Source of the DNA: an uncultured Schlesneria sp.
GTDB lineage: Bacteria; Planctomycetota; Planctomycetia; Planctomycetales; Planctomycetaceae
Assembly: GCA_903904835.1 (NCBI GenBank)
Contig: CAIVEI010000131.1
Span: 1 to 46,367 of the forward strand
Direction of reading: 5' to 3'
DNA: 46,367 bases
Shown one piece after another: positions 36,146 through 43,933 of the stretch. A program made the position numbers and the translations under genes. The first letter of the stretch is position 1, and each line of letters opens with the position of its first letter. A model generated the notes under the pieces. The model had not been told where the DNA came from. It saw only the letters and a program-made list of their open reading frames with translations, and ran no database searches.

Positions 36146-36806
36146 CTATCCGCGTGTCTGGTTCTGCGCTGGTCTCCCGACCCCGCAGAATCAAGAGATT
36201 GGCTGAGAGTCACCACGAAGGACCTGGCGCGAGCTTCGCCCGCAGCCCAATCACGAGAAGAATCTGAACCACAAAACACAAGAAATAAACGAAAAAAAGC
36301 AGTCGAGTCGAGCCGGTGTGCGTAAGCCTTCGGACCGGCGCGGCCGGTTTGCGCGCGTTGGGCGACGGGTTCAGAATCGGGACATCGTTCGCGCGTTATC
36401 CACTCCCGAGTTTGCGTGGTTAACTCCATCATGGAACGTGACGGATGAAGAGTCCGAGGGCTAACGCACCCCGGCTCGCCTCGTTCGACGTGCGAATGAT
36501 TTTCCTACTTTAAACCCGTCGTTCGACTCGCATGAGCCGGCCGTGCCGGCCGGTGGTTTCCCAACCCGAAGATTATCCATCCTTTTCCCGAAGAGTGGTT
36601 CGCTCGTCACTATCCAAGGCAAGAGCCTTCTGCGGTAATTAAGCACGTTCGGATCTGTGCGAGGGGCTGTCAGTAATGGCTACCCCGATTCCCCATAGAC
36701 CATTGAAGGCATTCGTTGATCGGTGATACTCGGCTGACAAAAATGTCTGATCGACGAACGCGCGAGTAATAACCCCTCGTAAATGTTTCCCGGCATGGAG
36801 ATCTCG
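36146..36806. other. non-coding spacer before the ceramidase-like gene
   Basis: Holds copy 2 of the dispersed repeat (36232-36316), a GC-rich stretch CCTTCGGACCGGCGCGGCCGG at 36329 and a short phrase GAGGGGCTGTCAGT-AATGGCTACC near 36662. This phrase shares its first part with the inverted-repeat element at 42191 and its second part with the intron target. No supported gene. Confidence 0.45.
36232..36316. repeat. dispersed repeat, copy 2
   Basis: Matches 33272-33345: GCTTCGCCCGCA, ATCACGAGAAGAATC, AACCACAAAACACAAGAAA, CGAGTCGAGCCGG in the same order and strand. Confidence 0.6.
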
Positions 36807-38181
36807 ATGAAATCAACCTGTCTGACAATGGCCGTTCTGATTTCGTGCATTGTTGGTCCACTGACCGCATTCGCCGCAGATGACGCGCTGGATTGGAAAG
36901 TGGGCGTCGCAACGGTCTCGATCACGCCGAGCCAGCCGATGTGGATGGCCGGATATGCCTCGCGGACCAAGCCGTCCGAAGGAGTCCTTTCGGAACTGCA
37001 TGCGAAAGCGCTGGTGGTCGAAGACTCGGCCGGAACGCGCGCCGTGATCGTCACCACCGACCTGATTGGCATTCCCCGGCCGCTACGTCAACAAGTGGCT
37101 AAGGCGATCGAAACCCGACACAAGCTGAATCCTGCCGGCCTCTTGCTGAACTGTTCGCACACGCATTGCAGTCCCGTCGTTCGCGACGATCTCGAAATGT
37201 CAGTCATGTATCCGCTCGACCCCGAGCAACGACAGCGTGTCGAAGCGTACTTCGTGGAACTGCGGGATAAGCTGATCGGTGTGATCGACCTGGCGATGGA
37301 AGACCTGAAGCCGGCGAAACTCTCGTACAGTCACGCTCGGTGCAGCGTTGCCATGAATCGCCGACTGCCGACGAAAGACGGTTTTCAAAACAGCCCGTAC
37401 CCGGATGGTCCCGTCGATCACGACGTCCCGGTGCTTCGGGTCGAATCGCCGGAGGGCAAACTGCGGGCGATCGCGTTCGGCTATGCCTGCCACAACACCA
37501 CGACAGCGCTGATGCAGTTCAACGCCGATTACGCCGGCTTCGCGCAGACCGAGTTGGAGAAGGCTCATCCGGGGGGTGACGGCGCTGTTCGTGATGGGCT
37601 GCGGCGGCGACCAGAACCCGTACCCGCGTGGACAGATCGACTGGGCGATCACTCACGGCAAGACACTGTCGACCGCCGTCGAAGCCGCACTGCTGCCACA
37701 ACCGAAGCCGCTGCGTGGCCCGTTCAAATTCGAGTACAAAGAGATCGATCTGCCGTTCGAACAGATGACTCACGACGAATTGACGGCGCGTCGCAATTCA
37801 AAGGATCTCTTCGTGAAACGCCGGGCCGAAGCATTACTGGCCGAACACGCAAAGCAAGGCAAGATCCGCGAGAGCTATCCGTATCCCGTCCAGGTCCTGC
37901 AGTTTGGCGGCGACCTGACGATGGTCACGCTGGGGGGCGAGGTCGTCATCGACTACGCGCTGCGGCTCAAGCGGGACTTGGGCTCCGCGCCAGTCTGGGT
38001 CGCCGGCTACAGCAACGATGTGATGGCCTACATCCCTTCGGAACGAGTCCTCAAGGAAGGTGGCTACGAAGGGGGCGGCGCCATGAATTTCACCAACCTC
38101 CCCGGCCCCTGGCGACCGGGGGTCGAAGACTTGATCATCAACACGACCCGCGACATGGTCAAACGCTTGCGAAGCCCATGA
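36807..38181 (+). pseudogene. neutral/alkaline ceramidase-like secreted protein, frameshifted
   Basis: Two frames together encode a family-length protein of about 457 aa. The first part, from the ATG at 36807 (GGAG upstream), has a signal peptide (MKSTCLTMAVLISCIVGPLT) and KVGVATVSITPSQPMWMAGY, LLNCSHTHCSP and FGYACHNTT, the metal-binding region of the ceramidase N-terminal family. The reading then moves to the +1 frame at a run of six G near 37572-37577. There it continues without loss: VTALFVMGCGGDQNPYPRG ... VWVAGYSNDVMAYIPSERVL. One extra G explains the break. It may be a pseudogene, a phase-variable tract or a sequencing error; the flanks are otherwise undamaged. The original frame past the G run is meaningless. 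Confidence 0.82.
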
Positions 38182-38220
38182 CTCAAACCGGCTGGTGCGT
38201 TGTCAACTCTCAATATTCGG

Positions 38221-38318
38221 GTGCCACTGGATGACCGGCTTCGGTCACCCAGTGCTCTTCGATGACCTCAAAAATAGGGAAGACACTGCGTCGGAGAAGA
38301 CTCCGATGCAGTGGCACA
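38221..38318 (+). repeat. two-hairpin 3'-end element, copy B
   Basis: Starts 39 bases after the ceramidase stop and is bounded by GTGCCAC and GTGGCAC. Hairpin 1 (38225-38254): CACTGGATGACCG / CGGTCACCCAGTG, loop GCTT. Compared with copy A, the C-G pair is changed to G-C on both sides. Hairpin 2 (38284-38313): CACTGCGTCGGAG / CTCCGATGCAGTG, loop AAGA. Confidence 0.8.
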
Positions 38319-39573
38319 CGACCCGAAATTAAAGTCTTAACAACGCACTGGCGCCATCCGCGCAGCCTCCTGATTGGACTGCGGCGTCACCGCATCTCAA
38401 AGCAGTTCTTGGATCGGCACACCCTTTTGGGCTTGGGGAGACAGCTTTGTTGCCGACAAACCAAAAGCGGTGCCACGGTTTTCTTCATCCTTCATCCTTC
38501 CGCCTTCATCCTTCTCTTCACTCCTTCCTCCTTCAATCGTTTTCGCAGTCCGTCCCGAAGAAACAAAAAAAAGGCTTGGATCGCAGCATTTTCGCCATTC
38601 CGCTGACTTCGATTGCTGACGCGACGTTCCTGGCTTCCGCCTCAATTTCGGCGTAACTGTCGCGTCATAAATAGCTTAGCAAACCGCTCTTCCGCCGCCG
38701 AAAATTCTCGGAGTATCGATTGTGTTGTGTCCCATGGTCGAATCGGGTCAAACAATTGATGCCGGAAATTGTGTATCGCCGGTTCCGTTGCCCTGACAGG
38801 GCAAATCCGTTGTTTTTGATTGTGACCCAGGGCGGCGCTCGCGGACGAGCTTGCCGCTGGGCTGATATCCGTTCCCCACTTCAGGGGAAAGAGACGGAAG
38901 GGATATGGTTGTCATGTCCTCCCAAAGAAGTGGTTTCTCACAGAGCCGCAGAGGCACGGAGTGATGAGAACGGGATCGATGCTTGTGGAGTTTCGGCTCG
39001 GTGATGACGAAAAGTGTATCACTCGAGCGATTCGTATGTCTGCCTAAGCCGCTTCTCCGTGACTCGGTGTCTCCGTGAGAAACCATAAAATGAATCCGGT
39101 CACACCACAGTTTCGCCCACTCCGAAATTCGTCTACCCCCACTCCAGTCGAAGTGTCCGTCCGAACGAGCTTCGTGGGGTCCGCGATGATCCATCCGAGT
39201 TTAGCGTTCAACCTCCAACGAGTCGAATGCTTCCGGGGTCTCCCAGCGTCCGCGAGGATTGTTTCCAACCATGCCTGTGGTCCTGGACTCCGTGTAGGCG
39301 ACGTCGGACTCGCCGTTTACGTTCGACATCACTGTTGCCTTACCCTTGACACAATAAGGTCGGCGCTCTCAAACAACTGACTTCGGAGCTCAATTCACAG
39401 CCTGGACTTTCCCCGGTTAACGCTTCGCCCTGACGGTTGCCCATCAAGACGCATCACTCCGAGCCAAGGCGATTGGCGAAATCTTACGTTGTACGAAACT
39501 TGCATTCGCTACAATCCTCGGGCCTGTGCTGGCGCACTGTGTCCCTATGATCGAGTAGGGATAGAAGCGTGAT
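38319..39573. other. long non-coding accessory spacer
   Basis: About 1.25 kb. Frames on both strands overlap and none has a family signature or ribosome site. It contains the inverted-repeat element at 38932-39084. I looked for a transposase remnant at 39090-39500 and saw none I could name. Confidence 0.5.
38932..39084. repeat. MITE-like element, 153 bases, 30-base inverted ends
   Basis: The left end GGTTTCTCACAGAGCCGCAG (continuing AGGCACGGAG) and the right end on the other strand GGTTTCTCACGGAGACACCG (continuing AGTCACGGAG) match at 25 of 30 positions. Interior non-coding. Confidence 0.65.
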
Positions 39574-39816
39574 GTGAGGTCCTTTTTATCTGTCGGGCAG
39601 GTGGCGGAACGGCTTAATCTCCCTGTGTCCGCGACACAAATTTATACGGTAATCGCTCAAGGCAAGCTGCGGGTAAATCGCTCACTTGGCAAGCTGCTGG
39701 TCGAGGACTACAGCCTGATCGAGCTGATGGCAGGGCCAGTTCCAGTGCCGAGCGAACCGCCGCCCCTGGTGAGGCCCAGGGACAGGCCGAAGAAGGACAA
39801 GACGCCGTTATGGTGA
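39574..39816 (+). CDS. excisionase-like helix-turn-helix protein
   Basis: 80 aa, GTG start. SVGQVAERLNLPVSATQIYTVIAQGKLRVNRSL is a MerR/excisionase-type winged helix (HTH_17): a helix-turn-helix, then the I-x-x-G-K-L-R-V-x-R wing. The C-terminal half is Pro- and Lys-rich (PSEPPPLVRPRDRPKKDKTP). Such proteins act as recombination directionality factors or small regulators of mobile elements. No integrase is visible. The DUF2971-like gene follows 95 bases later on the same strand, so the two may be a small accessory unit. Confidence 0.7.
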   Translation: MRSFLSVGQVAERLNLPVSATQIYTVIAQGKLRVNRSLGKLLVEDYSLIELMAGPVPVPSEPPPLVRPRDRPKKDKTPLW

Positions 39817-39911
39817 AAAGGTCCACGAATTGGGCCGCTGTGGTAGTCAAGCGTGACCACAGATAAAATGGCTCGTTCACCCGATCGTGGCACCATAAAC
39901 GGAAATGCCAA

Positions 39912-40416
39912 ATGACTGTAGCGAGTACCGACCCCAAAACACCTGAAGCTGAAACTGTGATCTGGCGTTATATGAACGCCGCTAAATTTGCTGGGATGCT
40001 CCAACCGTTCGCCGACCACAAAGCATGGCGAATGGCTTCACCAGTGGCTGAGAGGGTCCAGCCTGCGGGTCAGCTATGGTTCGGCTATCCGTGGTCATTC
40101 AAGGACTGCTTCGAGGGGAAGCTGCCCAAGCTGAGTCGGCAGAGGGTGAAGTACATCGAGAAAGTCATTGAACGAAGAAAATTGAAGAAAAAAGAGGCCG
40201 CCGCTCTCCGCGACCTCTATCTATCAGTGAGCAACAAGCATCTTTACGACACAATCGAGGCCGCGGCAAACCTATACGGCGCATCGTGCTGGCACATGAA
40301 TGAGAATGTTGATCCTGAAATGTGGAGATTTTCGGGAAGGCATTCAAAGAGAGCCGCTAAAAATGGAGTGGCTGTAAAATCGACGGTCGCACTGGTGATT
40401 GCTGCATTGCACTCCG
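39912..40416 (+). pseudogene. DUF2971-like protein, truncated by a group II intron fragment
   Basis: About 167 native residues. WRYMNAAKFAGMLQ, LWFGYPWSFKDCFEGKLPKL and CWHMNENVDPEMWRFSGRHS, followed by NGVAVKSTVALVIAALHSA, follow the DUF2971 plan (short-lived substrate entry, F-x-D-x-FEG, then Cys-Trp ... MW ... GVAIKST). The native coding ends near 40416. The frame runs on to 40592 only through the antisense of the intron reverse transcriptase. The C-terminal third is therefore lost. DUF2971 proteins are often found in accessory and defence-type regions, but their function is unknown. Confidence 0.7.
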
Positions 40417-42040
40417 CTATGAATCCTCCCGGAGCTTGCCTCGAAAGGAATAACCTAAGAACGAAAAACTTGTCACCCGGGAGTCCACAATATGTGTCTT
40501 CTCGGGATGTAATGTCAGCCCATGCTGCTCGACCCATGTGCGCACAGCGGCAAGAGCTGCTTCCGCTTCCGCTTGAGTGCGGCAGAGGATGACAAAGTCA
40601 TCCGCATAACGCACCATTTGGTAGCCGTTCTCGCTCATCCGGTGGTCCAGCGGGTTGAGATATGCATTTGCCAGGACGGGGGACAGAACCGCTCCCTGGG
40701 GCACTCCGGCTTCCGGAGTCCACGTTCGCAGTTCTTCGAAAATCTCTTGATCAAGAAATTGCTTGATCAACCCCATCAGGCGGCGATCCGAAATCGATTG
40801 TTGGACAAGTTCCAATAGTCGATCTTTCGGGATCGTGTCGAAGTAGCCTTTCAAGTCTGCATCGACAACGTAGACATGTCCCGAGTTGAGTAACTCTTCC
40901 ACACAACGCAGGGCCTGATGACAACCGCGTCCATGGCGAAAGCCGTAGCTTCGTTCATGGAAGGTGGCATCCAGAATCGGCTCGATCACATGAACCACCG
41001 CCGTCTGCACGACGCGGTCACGGACCGTGGGGATTCCTAATGGTCGCTTGTCTGAACTGCCCGGTTTGGGAATCCACACCCGTCGGACCGGGGACGGGAT
41101 GTAAGTACCGTCTCGTAAATGGTCCTGCAGACGCTGAAGTTCTTGCCGTTCATGCTCAGCAAAGTTATCAACCGTTTGTCGATCAATACCTGCCGCTCCC
41201 TTGTTACCCAGAACCTTGTGGGCCGAGCTGAAGAGATTCAATGTATCAAACACTTTATCGATCAGCGTATGCCATTTGCCTCCTCTCACCTTGTTTCCCA
41301 AGAGTGTCGCCAACATGCGAGCCGTCCAAACCACGTGATGAGCCCACTGGGCAATGCCCGGTATCTCTCCGGTCGGTGTAGCCGCGAACGGCACTGTGAC
41401 CGGGATGTAATCCCGTTTGTTCGGCGATTGATATTTCTGTGATTTGGACATTTCGCCTCTACTTCCCTGTTCCCCTTCGCTCCACCGCGTTTTGCTGCAC
41501 GGCTTCCTCGCTACTACGAGAACTCTGTCTCCTGTCGTGTCGCTTCATCCGATTTCTCCGATATCGCCATGTTCGTTCTCTTCCGCGTGCGATATTCCGC
41601 CGAGAGCCTGGGCCGTTGGTCACGCAGCGTCCCTCACTGCGAGTTCTTACGGATTCGTCGTCCACGCCTTCACACGACAGGTCTCCCTGCTTATCTCGTT
41701 TGAACTTCTGACCATTCCATCCTCAACCACCGCATCTCCATTTCGTCATGATCGATTTGTCACGTTACGTCACCGTCATGACTTGCCTGCGTCTCTCCCC
41801 AGAAACGACTCGAAAGTCGCTGAAGACGTACGTCGCACAGACAAGGGTTCGCCGTATGCAAGCTAGCTCCCCGACAGGTTTGGCCGAATCAGGTTCATTT
41901 TCATTACGGACTGGTCATTCTCCTCAGGTTGCTCCTCACCTTTTCTCACGAAAACGCAATTACCACTGTTGGATTCAGGCGGGTAACGTTCGCCTGGAGG
42001 GGACTTCCACCCCTCTGTTCAAACGCCTTCACAGGCGCAC
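40415..42040 (-). mobile_element. 5' part of a group II intron
   Basis: On the minus strand the intron begins GTGCGCCTGTGAAGG at 42040, matching the 5' GUGYG rule, followed by the structured domain I-III region (42040-41452) and the ORF of domain IV. It breaks off at about 40415-40440 within the protein. Domains V and VI are absent on this side: the next bases belong to the DUF2971-like gene. Confidence 0.85.
40417..41451 (-). pseudogene. ltrA: group II intron reverse transcriptase, C-terminally truncated
   Basis: 344 aa of the usual 430-480. RT blocks are present in order: KGAAGIDRQTVDNF, RRVWIPKPGSSDKRPLGIPT, RDRVVQTAVVHVIEPILDA, SYGFRHGRGCHQAL, VVDADLKGYFDTIPKDRL, GVPQGAVLSPVLANAYLNPL and the catalytic YADDFVILC, then LHPEKTHIVDS and SFLGYSFRGKLR. 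The thumb, maturase and any endonuclease domain are missing. The last residues (EDS) and stop come from across the break. The polymerase residues are intact, but without the maturase domain the protein should not splice or mobilise its intron. Confidence 0.92.
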
Positions 42041-42056
42041 TAGCCATCATCGCTCC

Positions 42057-42185
42057 GCGTGATGAGCATGCGTCGGAAACGATTCAAACGTTGCCGTAGC
42101 ATTGGGGCAGATATTCCGTTTGAATTTCTGATTTGAGAACATGCAGATGCGAATTTTGCAGGTTCTCGAACAATGCTCATCACGC
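42057..42185. repeat. palindromic element next to the intron 5' end
   Basis: GCGTGATGAGCAT (42057-42069) and ATGCTCATCACGC (42173-42185) are a perfect 13-base inverted repeat. Inside, GAGAAC and GTTCTC form a second dyad. Read on the minus strand this hairpin lies 16 bases upstream of the intron insertion point. Confidence 0.6.
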
Positions 42186-42190
42186 AGAGG

Positions 42191-42305
42191 GGCTGTCAGT
42201 TTTTGTAGTGTGGGCTTTAGCCCGCACAGGATGTTGTGTCGCACGGGCTGAAGCCCATGCTACGGGTTATGGCTCACCATTCTCATCTTACAAGAACTGA
42301 CAGCC
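42191..42305. repeat. MITE-like element, 115 bases, 17-base inverted ends
   Basis: GGCTGTCAGTTTTTGTA (42191-42207) and TACAAGAACTGACAGCC (42289-42305) are inverted copies with one mismatch. The interior holds GGGCTTTAGCCC and GGGCTGAAGCCC, each self-complementary. Non-coding. Confidence 0.65.
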
Positions 42306-42339
42306 TCGGCTCGATGATGGCTACTTTGGCCTGAGGCAA

Positions 42340-42428
42340 AGCCTCACTGGAGTCCTCGGAGAAGCTGTGTCTTTTCAGCCTGCCGTTCAAAGAGCACTGC
42401 ATGACCGAAGACGGTCATGCAGTGGCAC
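42340..42428 (-). repeat. two-hairpin 3'-end element, copy C (second hairpin diverged)
   Basis: On the minus strand it starts 52 bases after the serine hydrolase stop. Hairpin 1 (42424-42395) is perfect: CACTGCATGACCG / CGGTCATGCAGTG, loop TCTT, followed by CTCTT as in copies A and B. The linker again ends A-rich (GAAAAGACAC). The second hairpin is not well conserved. Confidence 0.7.
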
Positions 42429-42480
42429 ACTTATTCCGAGAATCAATTAGGCACACCTGATTTCGTCCTGCTAATTCCAA

Positions 42481-43650
42481 TTACTTGGAAAGAGCCAGCT
42501 TCTGTGCTGCCTGCGTGAAGGCTCCGTGAGCTTTGTCACCATCTTGAGGAAATCCCGCGTGCTGGATCAGCCAGACGGTCGCGATGCCTTGCTTGTAGTA
42601 AACGGTCATGTTGGTGGCGAGTGCTCCGCCGTGACCGAGCCAGCCGTCGCCGACGGCCCAACCGAGTCCATAGCTGTCTTTAATCCCCTCGCCGGTCTGC
42701 CGAGTGGCCATCTCCTTCACGGCCTTCTCGCTCAGATACCGCTTCCCTTTAAACTCACCGTTATTCAGGATCATCTGGCAGAAAAGTCCCATGTCGGCCG
42801 CAGTTGAAAACAGGCCGCCTGCAGGCATAGGACCACGCCGGCGATCATTCAAGGGATAGGTCAACTGGCTGATCTTGATCTCTTTCAACCCCTGCTTATC
42901 TTCGGAGGGGGAATAGGCTTTGACGACTCGTGTGACCTGTTCATCGTTGGGCCAGAACGTGGTGTCTTTCATGCCGAGTGGATCGAAAAATCGCTTCTGC
43001 AAAAAGTCTTCGAATGACTGTTTCTCGACAACTTCAATAATCCTGGCTGCAGTGTTGATTCCAGCGTTTGAGTACTGGTATTTCGTTCCCGGTTCATAAA
43101 CTAGCGGCGTCATCGCGTAACTGCGGACAGCGACGGAAAGGGGCAGCCCGTCCAGTGTCGGTTTTTCCATGGCCGACTGGAATGGCATCCCGCTGGTGTG
43201 CCGCAAGGTGTCTCGAATCGTAATCGGCCTGGAAGGATGACGCAGAACCTGATGGTCATTGTCCTGCTCTGTAATCATCCAGGTCCCTTTGAATTCAGGC
43301 AGATATTTTTCGACAGGGTCGTCGAGTTGCACTTTGTTTTCATCCACCAGCACCATCAGTGCCGTGCCGGTGACGGGTTTACTCATCGAGGCAATCCAGA
43401 AGATCCCGTCCGCATTGATCGGCTGCTTCGCGGCGACGTCGGCGTATCCAGCAGTCTCAACCGACAGAATTTTGTCTTTGTCCGCCACAAGCATGACCGC
43501 TCCGGCGAGAGCCCCCTTTTCGACGAACGGCTGGACTGCACCGCTCAATTGATTGCTCTGCTGCGAATAGGCCGACTGCCCGCAAAATAACAATCCCAGG
43601 ACCGCAATCAAGAATCTGTTTTCGAAATGAGAAAGACGCAAACCAGCCAT
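42481..43650 (-). CDS. exported serine hydrolase, beta-lactamase/esterase class C fold
   Basis: 389 aa from the ATG at 43650, which has AGGAG eight bases upstream; the frame reaches 43746. A signal peptide (FLIAVLGLLFCGQSAYS) comes first. The catalytic SxxK is in WIASMSKPVTG, the YxN in KYQYSNAGINT and the third motif in GHGGA. TIRDTLRHTSGMPF and DPLGMKDTTFW are typical of the beta-lactamase/penicillin-binding-like esterase family. Probably periplasmic, cleaving an ester or peptide. Antibiotic resistance is not implied. Element C follows as a possible 3' end. Confidence 0.92.
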   Translation of the reverse strand: MAGLRLSHFENRFLIAVLGLLFCGQSAYSQQSNQLSGAVQPFVEKGALAGAVMLVADKDKILSVETAGYADVAAKQPINADGIFWIASMSKPVTGTALMVLVDENKVQLDDPVEKYLPEFKGTWMITEQDNDHQVLRHPSRPITIRDTLRHTSGMPFQSAMEKPTLDGLPLSVAVRSYAMTPLVYEPGTKYQYSNAGINTAARIIEVVEKQSFEDFLQKRFFDPLGMKDTTFWPNDEQVTRVVKAYSPSEDKQGLKEIKISQLTYPLNDRRRGPMPAGGLFSTAADMGLFCQMILNNGEFKGKRYLSEKAVKEMATRQTGEGIKDSYGLGWAVGDGWLGHGGALATNMTVYYKQGIATVWLIQHAGFPQDGDKAHGAFTQAAQKLALSK

Positions 43651-43933
43651 CGGGCGAGCTCCTGTTGTTACCAAGTATTGAGTTGGGTGGAAAGGAATCG
43701 GTCTCAGGCGAGTTGCGTGAATCTTCGTCGCATCGCGGGATGTCATCGAGCCTTCGGAGCGATCCTGAATTCTTCCTGAAAAGGAAGGTCGGCTCTTCCG
43801 CCTTCAAACACGCAAAATGCCCTTCGGAGAGTACGGAAGTGACTTCCACAAGTCCAGCGTTCAAAGTATTGTCAGGGGTTGTAATTCATTTTTCGGCGTG
43901 GCCAGTTGGCCATCTCAATGAGGAGTCTCAACC

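Noticed and set aside
37571-38234. Continuation of the ceramidase frame past the G-run
   Set aside because: It reads Arg-rich nonsense, while the +1 frame carries the conserved family sequence.
38720-39380. Frames in the spacer before the HTH gene as a transposase remnant
   Set aside because: No DDE/HUH or resolvase motif seen on either strand.
42481-43650. Beta-lactamase resistance gene
   Set aside because: The SxxK/YxN motifs fit the broad class C-like esterase/hydrolase family; nothing points to a true antibiotic-resistance enzyme.
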